From NCBI RefSeq assembly GCF_030814015.1, contig NZ_JAUSUL010000008.1, positions 1-64,000 on the forward strand: 64,000 nt of DNA, in the 5' to 3' direction. A program made the position numbers and the translations under genes. The notes below the pieces were generated by a model. It worked only from the letters and a program-made list of their open reading frames with translations. It made no database searches and was not told where the DNA came from. This DNA comes from Amorphus orientalis. Its GTDB lineage: Bacteria > Pseudomonadota > Alphaproteobacteria > Rhizobiales > Amorphaceae. This document shows, piece by piece, positions 33,038-40,465 of this stretch (positions are counted from its first letter, which is position 1; each line of letters begins with the position of its first letter).

Positions 33038-33423
33038 TGAGCCCAACGAGTGGGAGCCCACTACCGCCCTCTGAGGTCGCCCGGCTCTACGAGGCAGTGG
33101 GGCGATTGACGGCAAGCGTCGAAGCCACGCGGGCCGATGTCAAGCGGATGGAGGAGAGGTCAAACGCGGGTCTCAGCCGGGTTTACGAGCGCCTGGACAC
33201 TTCCGCGAGACGAATGGCGGAGGTCGAGGCGTCGCTCAAATCCCTGGACACCTCCTACGAGGAAGACGTGAAGCCGACCATCGAATTCGTCCGGTCGCTT
33301 CGCCAGCGCGGCGTTGGGTTTCTCGCCGCGGCTGGCATTGCGGGTACAGGCATCGGGTCAGTCGCAGCCACGACCCTGTACATTTACTGGGATAAGATGA
33401 TCAAGTTCTTGCAGAACCTCTGA
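33037..33423 (+). CDS. Coiled-coil membrane protein, possible holin
   Basis: 128 aa, TGATG overlap with Rz1. Residues 15-90 form a coiled coil (VARLYEAVGRLTASVEATRADVKRMEERS, then RRMAEVEASLKSLD). Residues about 97-117 (GVGFLAAAGIAGTGIGSVAATTLYIYW) form one transmembrane helix. The cassette otherwise lacks a holin, so this single-span protein is a candidate, but such coiled-coil membrane proteins also have other roles. Its end overlaps the convergent minus-strand gene by 23 bp. Confidence 0.6.
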   Translation: MSPTSGSPLPPSEVARLYEAVGRLTASVEATRADVKRMEERSNAGLSRVYERLDTSARRMAEVEASLKSLDTSYEEDVKPTIEFVRSLRQRGVGFLAAAGIAGTGIGSVAATTLYIYWDKMIKFLQNL

Positions 33424-33736
33424 TCGACATCCGGGAGATTTCAGTGATGAAGCCGACCCCGGCACCACTGGCTTCTCCCTCGATAGCCTCCCGATGCATC
33501 ATGTCACGCAGGATCTTCCCGAGCAGTCCCGGGTCGTCGCGATCTCGCACCTCGCGAACGGCCAACCGGGCGTACTCGGCACCGCGCTTAACATCGCGGC
33601 TCCAGTCATCGCTCCCCTCGACCGACCAGTAGGGGAACCCACCACCTGCGTCGATGAAGGGAAGGTTGGGCAAGTCTCGGCCGGTTTCCACGTTCGTTTC
33701 AAAATACATACGCGACTCCCTTGGGCGCTTACTCAT
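33401..33736 (-). CDS. Unknown protein, end of left early operon
   Basis: 111 aa. Start ATG at 33736 overlaps the methylase stop as ATGA. The middle FPYWSVEGSDDWSRDVKRGAEYARLAVREVRDRDDPGLLGKILRDM looks like a compact alpha/beta domain and recurs in alphaproteobacterial phages as a conserved hypothetical. It is the last gene of the leftward operon and meets the rightward late operon tail to tail. Confidence 0.6.
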   Translation of the reverse strand: MSKRPRESRMYFETNVETGRDLPNLPFIDAGGGFPYWSVEGSDDWSRDVKRGAEYARLAVREVRDRDDPGLLGKILRDMMHREAIEGEASGAGVGFITEISRMSIRGSART

Positions 33737-34734
33737 TTGCGCCCCAACAATTCAAGATAGACGTCGGCCCCATCCCTCAGATTCAGACGCGACATCATCC
33801 CATCGACGTATTCATCCTCTTGTTCAATGAGGATGCAATCTACGCCCTCTTGGCGTGCCGCTTCTCCGGTTGTGCCCGACCCCGCGAAGGGATCGAGGAC
33901 GATCCCACCCGGTGGCGTGACATGGCGAATAAGCGATCGAATGAGGGCAACTGGCTTGACGGTTGGGTGTGTAGACCCGGATCGATCCTCCTTGTTTGCC
34001 TTCCTGTGGTAGATGACGGGATCGGGAAACGGGTTGGCATAGCTCTCAAAGAACTCACCCGCCCCCTCCGGCAATAGAGCCAGGGCTTCCCGAGAACCGT
34101 CGTGGATGAAATTTGCCGGCCAACGTCCCGACGCAGGTCTACACCCCTCGATATTCACAGGGCCTACACCGTGCTTCAGGATGTTCTCGCGGGCGTTCTT
34201 CTCCGAGAACGGCTTCTGCGCGATATAGATGGGCTCCACGGCAACCTTCCGACTGGCCGTCCCGTAGTACCACCCACCCCAATTGTTGGCCTGCTCATTG
34301 GCCCCGAGTGCGCGCACAGCACACTTTGCTTTCGTCATGCCGGTCCCGTAGACCCAGCAGATAAACGGGTGCATGACGAAACCGGCTTGTTCCATCGCAG
34401 CCGCCTGGAGATGCCCAGTCCGAGCTGACGAAAAGGCGGCAACATACCCCCCAGGTAGTATTATCTCCGCCAACAAAGCCCAGAATTGCGCATCTTGGGC
34501 GATTAGGCTTCCACTTTCACCACTGTCCCAAGATTTACCAACGAAACGATCTGATTGCCGGGAGAAACGACCGTCCCTTCCGACCTTTGCTTTCTTTGAA
34601 CTTTGTTTACCAAAGCGCCTCACAACCGAAAGAAGATGGTATGGAGGATCAGTGACGACTGCGTGAACCTGTATACAATCTTTTGCCAGTTGCTCAATAA
34701 CTTTTCTTGAGTCACCCCGATGTAGCTCGATCAC
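33733..34734 (-). CDS. DNA methyltransferase, beta-class (N6A/N4C)
   Basis: 333 aa from GTG 34734 behind CAGGAG. The catalytic motif TDPPYHL (about residues 32-38) comes before the S-adenosylmethionine loop DPFAGSGTTGEAA near the C-terminus (about 290-302), the order of the beta class. HPTVKPVALIRSLIRHVTPPGG is the usual lead into that loop. No restriction enzyme lies beside it, so it is an orphan enzyme. It may protect phage DNA or mark regulatory sites; the target sequence cannot be read from the protein. Confidence 0.92.
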   Translation of the reverse strand: MIELHRGDSRKVIEQLAKDCIQVHAVVTDPPYHLLSVVRRFGKQSSKKAKVGRDGRFSRQSDRFVGKSWDSGESGSLIAQDAQFWALLAEIILPGGYVAAFSSARTGHLQAAAMEQAGFVMHPFICWVYGTGMTKAKCAVRALGANEQANNWGGWYYGTASRKVAVEPIYIAQKPFSEKNARENILKHGVGPVNIEGCRPASGRWPANFIHDGSREALALLPEGAGEFFESYANPFPDPVIYHRKANKEDRSGSTHPTVKPVALIRSLIRHVTPPGGIVLDPFAGSGTTGEAARQEGVDCILIEQEDEYVDGMMSRLNLRDGADVYLELLGRK

Positions 34735-34798
34735 TAAAAAGCTCCTGATACTTCAGACGCCGACGGGCTGAATTCTGATCAGCGCTCGAACCAACGCG

Positions 34799-35014
34799 TT
34801 AGAGGATGTCATCGTCGGACAACCTCGCCTTCGGGGCGGACTGTGACCGGTACGCCAACGCCTCGCTGATCGCATCAACAGGGTCTTTGGACACCCCAGA
34901 CTTCAGAGGCCCATGACCTGAGACCTCGCGGAATCGAGCCTCGAAGAGGCCGCGCGCGTTCGCCCAGAGCGTCAAGTGATTGAGTTCACCCGCCCTGGCG
35001 AGTCTCCTCAACAT
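34799..35014 (-). CDS. Small protein, paralogue of the 35.3-kb gene
   Basis: 71 aa. ELNHLTLWANARGLFEARFREVSG ... KDPVDAISEAL ... LSDDDIL aligns by eye with KLDFLIRWAERHRGLRSISIARAP ... RDPIEAMEKAL ... EDDDVV of the gene at 35275-35496, so the two are diverged duplicates. Start ATG 35014 is the only one that fits, though its RBS is poor. Function unknown; both end in the acidic tail common in this genome. Confidence 0.5.
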   Translation of the reverse strand: MLRRLARAGELNHLTLWANARGLFEARFREVSGHGPLKSGVSKDPVDAISEALAYRSQSAPKARLSDDDIL

Positions 35015-35291
35015 CGCTTCGAGGCGCCCAGCCTCCGAGGTCTTTCTCGACCGACTCGAGCTTCTTGGCGGCATCGCTCATCTCCTCGTGAATTTGCTCG
35101 CGGAGCATGGCTTTGAGCGCCGCCCGTCGTTCCGGGTCCAACCGACCCTCAAAATACTGCCCCTGAACGATCGCATCGAACCGGCCGTTGTTGATGGCCT
35201 TCAGCTTGGTCTGAAGCTCGACCATCTGATCGATCGCGTTGCGCGCCGTGAGAAACGCCCCCAGCCGTTCGCCATCAGACAACGTCGTCAT
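34986..35291 (-). CDS. Small helical protein, unknown function
   Basis: 101 aa: ERLGAFLTARNAIDQMVELQTKLKAINNGRFDAIVQG, then DPERRAALKAMLREQIHEEMSDAAKKLESVEKDLGGW. It is mostly helix, with a likely coiled coil at the C-terminus. Start ATG 35291, 10 nt behind AGGAG; GTG 35297 is an alternative. Overlaps both neighbours and so is translated in the early operon. Confidence 0.55.
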   Translation of the reverse strand: MTTLSDGERLGAFLTARNAIDQMVELQTKLKAINNGRFDAIVQGQYFEGRLDPERRAALKAMLREQIHEEMSDAAKKLESVEKDLGGWAPRSDVEETRQGG

Positions 35292-35496
35292 CCTCACCGT
35301 TCTCCTTTCTCGGCAAGCTCCTCAGGGCTTTTTCCATCGCCTCGATCGGGTCGCGCCCCTCGTTGTAGCGCGCTGCGTATTCGCCCTGGACGAGGCAACC
35401 AACCTGCCAAGCGTCCCCGTCCGGAGCCCTGGCAATCGATATGCTTCGCAGCCCGCGGTGACGCTCTGCCCAGCGGATGAGGAAATCGAGCTTCAT
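35275..35496 (-). CDS. Small protein, paralogue of the 34.8-kb gene
   Basis: 73 aa beginning MKLDFLIRWAERHRG, a small alpha/beta domain ending GEDDDVV. ATG 35496 overlaps the upstream stop as ATGA. It resembles the gene at 34799-35014 across its whole length by eye. Function unknown. Confidence 0.6.
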   Translation of the reverse strand: MKLDFLIRWAERHRGLRSISIARAPDGDAWQVGCLVQGEYAARYNEGRDPIEAMEKALRSLPRKENGEDDDVV

Positions 35497-35834
35497 TCCG
35501 CGCCCCAACCAGGCAAGCTCCGGTACTCGACTGGCCTACCCTCACTGACCGCATTGGCGATCCCCGCTGACATCCCCTCGGACACTCCCAGGTCCGCGTA
35601 GACAACGGTTGCATCAGCCAACCTGCCCCACTCGAACCCGGCCATGATGCCCTTGTGGCGCTCGGCGGGGATAAGATCGTTGAGGACGCCGGGTTGCGTG
35701 TAGAGCGCATGGGAGGCGAAGGGCGCCTCGTCCCGCGACAGACAGTCGGCCATGGCGGCGCGGAGGTACGCCATATTTCGCTTTCGCTGCGCGGCGCCAC
35801 CGGCAAATGGGCTCTCGATCACGACGCGCTTCAT
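35493..35834 (-). CDS. Rossmann-like nucleoside-deoxyribosyltransferase-type protein
   Basis: 113 aa: MKRVVIESPFAGG...RNMAYLRAAMADCLSRDEAPFASHALYTQPGVLND, then AGFEWGRLADATVVYADLGVSEGMSAGIANA. The ESPFAG start, the SHALY strand and the YADLGVSEGM loop match the DUF7768/DUF1937-like group, which resembles nucleoside 2-deoxyribosyltransferases. It may act on nucleotides. TGATG overlap with the upstream gene. Confidence 0.7.
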   Translation of the reverse strand: MKRVVIESPFAGGAAQRKRNMAYLRAAMADCLSRDEAPFASHALYTQPGVLNDLIPAERHKGIMAGFEWGRLADATVVYADLGVSEGMSAGIANAVSEGRPVEYRSLPGWGAE

Positions 35835-36028
35835 CAGAAGATGCCCCTGTCCCGAAGCCACCAGTCCGCCACAACAAGATCGGAGTCCCCCTCCTCGATC
35901 GACTGGCCGTCGAGGCACACCGACCGGGGGACCCAGAACTCTTCGTCCTGATGATCGACCAGGACGGCGTCATCTGTGGTCATGGTGACTTCGCAGTAGA
36001 TCGTTCGCTGACCTGCCGTGCGCCCCAT
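35834..36028 (-). CDS. Small conserved phage protein
   Basis: 64 aa: AVLVDHQDEEFWVPRSVCLDGQSIEEGDSDLVVADWWLRDRGIF. This pattern (A-I-L-V ... E-x-W-I-P-x-S ... V-x-x-W-x-x-x-x-G-L) is a frequent small protein in phage replication regions, of unknown role. ATG 36028 is the first start; an internal ATG at 35983 would give 49 aa. Confidence 0.6.
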   Translation of the reverse strand: MGRTAGQRTIYCEVTMTTDDAVLVDHQDEEFWVPRSVCLDGQSIEEGDSDLVVADWWLRDRGIF

Positions 36029-36030
36029 TG

Positions 36031-36330
36031 TCAGATCATCCCGAGCGCGTGGAGATAAAGGTCGAGAAGGGCTTCCTCCTCCTGGCGCTCCTCTTTTTCC
36101 TTCTTCCGAAGGGCGACCACCTTCCGCATCGTCTTCGTGTCGTAGCCGTTCGCCTTGGCTTCGGCGTAAACGTCCTTGATGTCGTCGGAGATGGTCTTCT
36201 TCTCCTCCTCCAGGTTCTCGATGCGCTCGACGAACTGGCGGAGTTGATCAGCGGCGACGCCGCCGGCATTCGAGCCGCCGGAGAGGTCGTCCCCGCCAAC
36301 GACATCATCGTCATCGTAGTTCTTCGCCAT
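36031..36330 (-). CDS. GapR-like nucleoid-associated protein (DUF2312)
   Basis: 99 aa. [70 protein letters not shown] is the full GapR/UPF0335 domain. In Caulobacter, GapR encircles overtwisted DNA ahead of replication forks. Here residues 1-28 are an added acidic/Gly/Ser leader ([10 protein letters not shown]). A phage copy could ease its own replication or compete with the host protein. A dedicated operator box lies immediately upstream. Confidence 0.93.
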   Translation of the reverse strand: MAKNYDDDDVVGGDDLSGGSNAGGVAADQLRQFVERIENLEEEKKTISDDIKDVYAEAKANGYDTKTMRKVVALRKKEKEERQEEEALLDLYLHALGMI

Positions 36331-36356
36331 AGGTGTTTCTCACTAAAAAAGTGCCT
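36331..36356 (-). promoter_or_regulatory. CACTTTTTTAGTG operator/promoter before gapR-like gene
   Basis: On the minus strand, CACTTTTTTAGTG (36353-36341) is followed 18 bp on by CACCT (36335-36331), directly against the GapR-like start codon. The box therefore includes the translation initiation region. Confidence 0.6.
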
Positions 36357-36834
36357 GTTGGTCGTCAGGAAACCGGTTCCGGACATAGATCCGGAGCGTC
36401 GTGATAAAGTAGTCGGCGGAGATGCGACCCTGGTGCCACTCGTCGAGGGCGTAGAGGACGTGGTCGTCATACTCGGGAATGTGGTTGACCTGGATGAACT
36501 CTGACATCGGGATCGGCGTGGCGTCCGATGCGTCCGGGCCGGTCCACTTGAGCTTCAGAGCCCAGGCCCAGTTCAGGAAGCCGTTGGCCTTCCGAACTGC
36601 GAGGCGTTTCGGCTTGGCTTTCAACACATCCCGGCGAAGCTCGGCGTGATGCAGGGCTTTCTCAAGATCCGACTTCCCGCCTTTGAACGGGGCTCGAATG
36701 ACGTATTCGAGGATGTTGCCCAGGAAGAAGTCGTATCCATTCGCGGCGATTACTTCGACCGGTTGGATGGGAAATCTCTTGTAGTGACCGCCGGATACCT
36801 GCCGGTCGAGTGCGTTCGTCTTCTGGTTTGTCAC
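36343..36834 (-). CDS. DUF3310 protein (SaV-like, nucleotide kinase-type label)
   Basis: 163 aa. DRQVSGGHYKRFPIQPVEVIAANGYDFFLGNILEYVIRAPFKGGKSDLEKALHHAEL is the DUF3310 domain of phages, often labelled nucleotide kinase-like without proof. The C-terminal 100 residues are not recognised. The start is GTG 36834, overlapping the upstream stop as GTGA; longer frames run through the neighbouring gene. The role is probably nucleotide or DNA metabolism. Confidence 0.8.
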   Translation of the reverse strand: MTNQKTNALDRQVSGGHYKRFPIQPVEVIAANGYDFFLGNILEYVIRAPFKGGKSDLEKALHHAELRRDVLKAKPKRLAVRKANGFLNWAWALKLKWTGPDASDATPIPMSEFIQVNHIPEYDDHVLYALDEWHQGRISADYFITTLRIYVRNRFPDDQQALF

Positions 36835-37034
36835 GCCAATCCTCGCAGCGAAAAATGCTCGATTGTCACCTTGGGATCGGCGGCATGCCGCCAAGTCCCG
36901 TCCTTCCCCAGAAGGAAAGTCCCGACTGATGTCGCCATCACCTTCGCGTCCCCGCTAGGCGCCCCACCCACAACTTGAACAATCTTGTCGAACCAACCAT
37001 GGGCTCGGGGTGCGCTGAGCTTCACCTTGATCAT
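36831..37034 (-). CDS. Small protein, unknown function
   Basis: 67 aa, MIKVKLSAPRAHGWFDKIVQVVGG ... DPKVTIEHFSLRGLA. Start ATG 37034 behind GGGTGAGG. It has small beta-rich composition and no recognisable family; it could be a fold related to KOW/SH3 barrels, but this is uncertain. First gene after the operator box at 37.07 kb. Confidence 0.5.
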   Translation of the reverse strand: MIKVKLSAPRAHGWFDKIVQVVGGAPSGDAKVMATSVGTFLLGKDGTWRHAADPKVTIEHFSLRGLA

Positions 37035-37053
37035 GACAACCTCACCCAAGGGG

Positions 37054-37086
37054 CACCTGTCAGTACCATAGCACCTAATATGTGCC
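37054..37086 (-). promoter_or_regulatory. Paired CACCT operator/promoter, 37.07 kb
   Basis: CACCTAATATGTG at 37072-37084 and CACCT at 37054 are 18 bp apart. On the minus strand it reads CACATATTAGGTGCTATGG, including the TGCTAT extension seen at other copies. Confidence 0.6.
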
Positions 37087-37088
37087 AA

Positions 37089-38042
37089 TCAACAAACGTC
37101 TTCGTCCTCGATTTCAGTCGAAGGAGCAGGGGGAGCGCCCAGGTGAGCCGGCAGATCGAAGGGGAGGTCCAGGAGCCCGGCGATCGCCTCGTAGTCCTCG
37201 ACGGGGATGCGAACCCACCCATCGTGGTCGGACTTCATGCGCTTAAAACAGCGTTGCAGCTCTTCAACGCGCGCGCTGGTTTTCTCTGCCTTCGTTGGGG
37301 CCTTGGGAGCCTTCGGGCTCGGCGCAGGCAAGTCACCTTCACCACCTCCCCCTTCATCGGAACCCCTGGGCTCTTTGGCGCTGCGAACATGCTTCGCTGT
37401 CGCACGTTCTTTTCCGGCTTCGTTCGCCGCCGCGACGGCATCACGCAGCACCTTCAGAGCCGCGTCCTCATCACCTCCGCAGCCCTGAACCGTCTCGATT
37501 GCCAGGGTGGCGGAGATGCGGCCCTTCCGAACCAGATCCTTGATCTCGTCGCGCATGTCAGCGAGACCGACCAACTGCGCAACGTACACCCGACTGACCC
37601 CGGTCTGCCGTGCGATCTCCGAGTCGCTCAGGCCCAGTTCCTTGAGCCGCTTGTATACAGTCGCCGTCTCCAACGGCGAGAAGGGCTTCCCCGAGTTGCG
37701 GACGATCTGGGAAAGGACGCGATCGGCGTCCGACGCTTCCTTATCGCTCATCCGGACGCTGAGGAGCATGTCCGGGTCTGCCTCGTACTCCTCGATCGCC
37801 CGAAGTGCACCGCGGAAGCGCGACTCGCCGTCTTCGATGTAAAGCTTCCCGCCCTCCAGATAAGCGGTCAGAGGCTGTTTGACGCCGACGGCCGCGATCG
37901 ACTGGGCGAGCTTGTCGACGTGTTCCTTGTTCTCCGGGTCGTCAAAGTCCCGGCTGTTCCAGCCTTCCTTGATGTGGAGGTCCGAGGTGTGAACCCGAAA
38001 AAGGTCACTCCGCCCCTTCGCAATATCTTTGATTCCAGCCAT
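37089..38042 (-). CDS. ParB/Spo0J-like DNA-binding protein
   Basis: 317 aa. Residues 10-100 form a ParB/sulfiredoxin-type domain (NKEHVDKLAQSIAAVGVKQPLTAYLEGGKLYIEDGESRFRGAL, with the CTP-binding-like GESRFRGA). About 120-190 hold the helix-turn-helix (YKRLKELGLSDSEIARQTGVSRVYVAQLVGLADM). A disordered Pro/Lys linker and a short C-terminal domain follow. Phage ParB-like proteins serve in partition or as transcription regulators; there is no ParA beside it. Start ATG 38042 (RBS GGGAGACACC). Ends EIEDEDVC. Confidence 0.88.
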   Translation of the reverse strand: MAGIKDIAKGRSDLFRVHTSDLHIKEGWNSRDFDDPENKEHVDKLAQSIAAVGVKQPLTAYLEGGKLYIEDGESRFRGALRAIEEYEADPDMLLSVRMSDKEASDADRVLSQIVRNSGKPFSPLETATVYKRLKELGLSDSEIARQTGVSRVYVAQLVGLADMRDEIKDLVRKGRISATLAIETVQGCGGDEDAALKVLRDAVAAANEAGKERATAKHVRSAKEPRGSDEGGGGEGDLPAPSPKAPKAPTKAEKTSARVEELQRCFKRMKSDHDGWVRIPVEDYEAIAGLLDLPFDLPAHLGAPPAPSTEIEDEDVC

Positions 38043-38073
38043 TGGTGTCTCCCTTTCCGATAGCGAACAATTA

Positions 38074-38105
38074 CTCTCTAAAATGTGTGAAAGCAATTAG
38101 AAAGT
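38074..38105 (-). promoter_or_regulatory. Paired operator/promoter before ParB-like gene
   Basis: Minus strand: CACTTTCTAATTG (from 38105) and CACACATTTTAGAG (from 38087), 18 bp apart. It is a degenerate member of the genome-wide box family. Confidence 0.5.
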
Positions 38106-38107
38106 GA

Positions 38108-38806
38108 CTATCGGATCAATTTTATCGACTGGTCGCCCCGAACGCCGGGGTTTAGGGCTACCTCGTCTCCTGCCCGAACTCCGTCTACATAGGTGTCCTC
38201 GGCTTTACGGCTGGGCCTCGCACGTGCCTGCTTGATCCCGATGCCGGCGTCAGCCAGGGCCTCGTCGATGAGTTGACCCTTCAGAACCACTAGTCCTTTG
38301 CCGGTTGGCTCCGCCGTCTTGAGGGCGCGTATCCGCTGAGCCAACCGGTCGGCCATCCCGTCGAGGAACGGGTTAACCTTGCGTCGCCGAGCGCCCTCGC
38401 GCAGCAGGCCGTACCGCCGGTTCACTTGCGCCTGGGAGCGGAGCATCGCATTGCGGCATATCTCCAGAAGATACCGAGCGACGTCGACCTCGTGATCGAA
38501 ACCGAAGAAGTCGATTGTCTCGCGGCTGGAGCCCCGCGGGCTTTTCCAATATCGACAGCCGGTCAGATCCGCGATTGCCGAAGCCACTTTCCAAAGCCTC
38601 TCACCCACCGGGTCGTTGTAGATCTCCCGATGACGACGAAAGGAACTTTCGCGCACCTGGACCTCGTCGAGGGTGAGGTTGTAGCGGGAAAGCATTTCAG
38701 CCGCCTTGGCCGCCGCCGAAACCGCCTCGTCCTCGGTGCAGCCGTTCTCGGTTGTCTTGGCCAGGAGCGCCCTTATCCGGGCGGCGATCTTCCCCTTGTC
38801 GACCAT
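38108..38806 (-). CDS. DUF2786-containing protein
   Basis: 232 aa. IAARIRALLAKTTENGCTEDEAVSAAAKAAEMLSRYNLTLDEV is the DUF2786 domain (residues 5-48). The rest (RRHREIYNDPVGERLWKVASAIADLTGCRYW, then VARYLLEICRNAMLRSQAQ) matches the second domain usually paired with it (DUF7168-like). Common in phages and plasmids, role unknown; a link to DNA metabolism is inferred from neighbours. An AGTNACT near-match lies at 38640-38650. Start ATG 38806. Confidence 0.8.
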   Translation of the reverse strand: MVDKGKIAARIRALLAKTTENGCTEDEAVSAAAKAAEMLSRYNLTLDEVQVRESSFRRHREIYNDPVGERLWKVASAIADLTGCRYWKSPRGSSRETIDFFGFDHEVDVARYLLEICRNAMLRSQAQVNRRYGLLREGARRRKVNPFLDGMADRLAQRIRALKTAEPTGKGLVVLKGQLIDEALADAGIGIKQARARPSRKAEDTYVDGVRAGDEVALNPGVRGDQSIKLIR

Positions 38807-38813
38807 GGAGAAC

Positions 38814-39110
38814 TCACTTCTTCGGGGGCTTCTTCCGATGCACAATGGGTGTTGTCGTAGGGGTGACGTTTCCTGCTGCAATCGGTCGCCGACTGACCCC
38901 GCGGCCCTCAAGGGTCTCGATCCGTCCCCGCAGCAACTGGTTCTCTGTCCGAAGACGTTTGATCATCCTATATAGCTCCTCCGGAGTCTCCCGGATGTAC
39001 TCCCGATAGCTCACGATGTAGCGGGTGCGTCGCTTGAGCATCCGCCAGCAGTAATTCGCCGACACACCGGACAAGAAGAAACTGACCGCAACGACGGCAT
39101 CAGATAGCAT
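38814..39110 (-). CDS. Small membrane/coiled-coil protein
   Basis: 98 aa. The N-terminus MLSDAVVAVSFFLSGVSANYCW is a short transmembrane or signal-like helix, followed by RRTRYIVSYREYIRETPEELYRMIKRLRTENQLLRGRIETLEG, a clear coiled coil, and a basic Pro/Thr tail. GGAGGAAGC precedes ATG 39110. It may tether a complex to the membrane; function unknown. Confidence 0.55.
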   Translation of the reverse strand: MLSDAVVAVSFFLSGVSANYCWRMLKRRTRYIVSYREYIRETPEELYRMIKRLRTENQLLRGRIETLEGRGVSRRPIAAGNVTPTTTPIVHRKKPPKK

Positions 39111-39285
39111 CCTGCTTCCTCCGAACCGCGACAAGGAAATGATCATCGGGGATCTCGGGCGGGCGCCGCGTGAAGAGCTTTTCTCCTCTGCCAATCGACG
39201 CCGACAATTCATCGGATGCGTCGATCCAGCGCCCCTCTCCGTTCGGGTTCGACTTCGGGACGATCTTCAGCTCTCGACGGGTCAT
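39100..39285 (-). CDS. Small protein, unknown function
   Basis: 61 aa: MTRRELKIVPKSNPNGEGRWIDASDELSASIGRG...PDDHFLVAVRRKQDAI. ATG 39285 is behind GGGAGGGG. No family recognised. Overlaps the genes on both sides, which argues that the frame is real. Confidence 0.5.
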   Translation of the reverse strand: MTRRELKIVPKSNPNGEGRWIDASDELSASIGRGEKLFTRRPPEIPDDHFLVAVRRKQDAI

Positions 39286-39569
39286 CTTGCCCCTCCCTTC
39301 CTCTCGAAGCCGATCGGATGCCAACCCGCCGGGATCTTGTCCCGGATAAGGAGGTAGCGGTCGGCCACACTCTTGACCTTCCGAAACTCGCGGATCGATA
39401 TGCCTTCGATGCGAATCCACTTGGCATCCGGCGAGTGAAGGTTGGGCTCCATGTCGTCGCGGTTCGGGGCGATGCGGACGAGCATCGACTTCCGCGGATA
39501 TGGAGTGACTTCGGGATCAAGCTTCTCCCGAGGGGCTTGGCGGGGAACTATTCCCGGCGGATATTCCAT
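39282..39569 (-). CDS. Small protein, unknown function
   Basis: 95 aa: MEYPPGIVPRQAPREKLDPEVTPYPRKSMLVRIAPNRDD..., then WIRIEGISIREFRKVKSVADRYLLIRDKIPAGWHPIG. ATG 39569 overlaps the ligase stop as TGATG. Beta-rich second half; no motif allows a function call. Confidence 0.5.
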   Translation of the reverse strand: MEYPPGIVPRQAPREKLDPEVTPYPRKSMLVRIAPNRDDMEPNLHSPDAKWIRIEGISIREFRKVKSVADRYLLIRDKIPAGWHPIGFERKGGAR

Positions 39570-40426
39570 CAGATGTCCTCCACAGATCGGAATGCCTTGA
39601 AGACCGGCAGGAGGGGTGCCCCCTTCGGGCCGGTGCGTTGGTACTTGAAAGTCACTTTACGACCCAGGTAGCGGCGCTGGTTGGCCCAAATGATCAACCT
39701 CTGCGCCTGGGTGAACCCGGTCCCCAGCTCGAACTCGATGCCGTCCTTCCAGCGAAGAACCAGGGCGCCCAGCATCTCCGTTCCGACCATCCCTGCCTTC
39801 GCGGTCGATCGCTTTGCGTAGCCCCGCTCGTCACGGGTCTGTTCATTGGTGTTGTGCCGGCGCTCGACGAAGGCGATAACCTCGGCCTCGTCGTCGACGA
39901 AGCGTTTGATCTTGAGGAGCGCGCCCTCTTTGAGCGTCGACCGGCCAAACTTGTAGGGCGCATCGGAGCGACGGACGATCACACCTTCCCAGCCCGCCGA
40001 CACAAGATTTTCCTCGAACTGGATCAGCTCGGCCGCGTCGACGACCAGTTCGCATTCCGCACGACGGCCTGCGGTGACACGCCTCCATCGACTCCGGTAA
40101 GGATCGCCCGGATGCTCGACATGGTCGAAGGTATGGAAACAAAAGTCCCATTCACCTCCGGCCGACATGACCTTCGACTGGACGGTGTTCAGCTCGTCAG
40201 GGGCGCCGTCGGTATAGGTGACGATCTCCCCGTCGTGGTGCAGGAAGTCCGGGTGACTGAGAGCCGCGCGTATTTCGAGGTTCGGGATCGGCTTTAGCGT
40301 GCGCGTTACCGGCCCGAGGCCCGGCAGAACGACGCACCGGATGCCGTCGAATTTGGGCTGAGCGATCAGAGGGAAGACGAGCTTCGATAGGTCAGCCGTT
40401 TCCGCGAGCATAGGCCGAAACTGCAT
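39569..40426 (-). CDS. ATP-dependent DNA ligase
   Basis: 285 aa, the small T7-like type. AQPKFDGIRCV holds the nucleotidyl-transfer Lys of motif I (Kx DG xR, about residue 29). HHDGEIVTY is motif III, WEGVIVRR is motif IV, and LLKIKRF is motif V. The C-terminal OB domain is present (GRKVTFKYQRTG). It seals nicks during phage replication. Start ATG 40426 behind CTGGAGA. An exact AAAGTCACTTT lies within codons KVTF at 39648-39658. Ends FRSVEDI. Confidence 0.95.
   Translation of the reverse strand: MQFRPMLAETADLSKLVFPLIAQPKFDGIRCVVLPGLGPVTRTLKPIPNLEIRAALSHPDFLHHDGEIVTYTDGAPDELNTVQSKVMSAGGEWDFCFHTFDHVEHPGDPYRSRWRRVTAGRRAECELVVDAAELIQFEENLVSAGWEGVIVRRSDAPYKFGRSTLKEGALLKIKRFVDDEAEVIAFVERRHNTNEQTRDERGYAKRSTAKAGMVGTEMLGALVLRWKDGIEFELGTGFTQAQRLIIWANQRRYLGRKVTFKYQRTGPKGAPLLPVFKAFRSVEDI
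39648..39658. repeat. AAAGTCACTTT site inside ligase gene
   Basis: Exact AAAGTNACTTT on the plus strand; on the coding minus strand it encodes KVTF. Confidence 0.6.
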
Positions 40427-40447
40427 CGCACATTCTCCAGTTATTTT

Positions 40448-40460
40448 CACCTAAAAGGTG
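40448..40460 (-). promoter_or_regulatory. CACCTAAAAGGTG operator box before ligase
   Basis: The 13-bp inverted repeat CACCTAAAAGGTG (5-bp arms) lies 22 bp upstream of the ligase start, between it and the upstream P-loop-like gene. Confidence 0.6.
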
Positions 40461-40465
40461 CCTTA

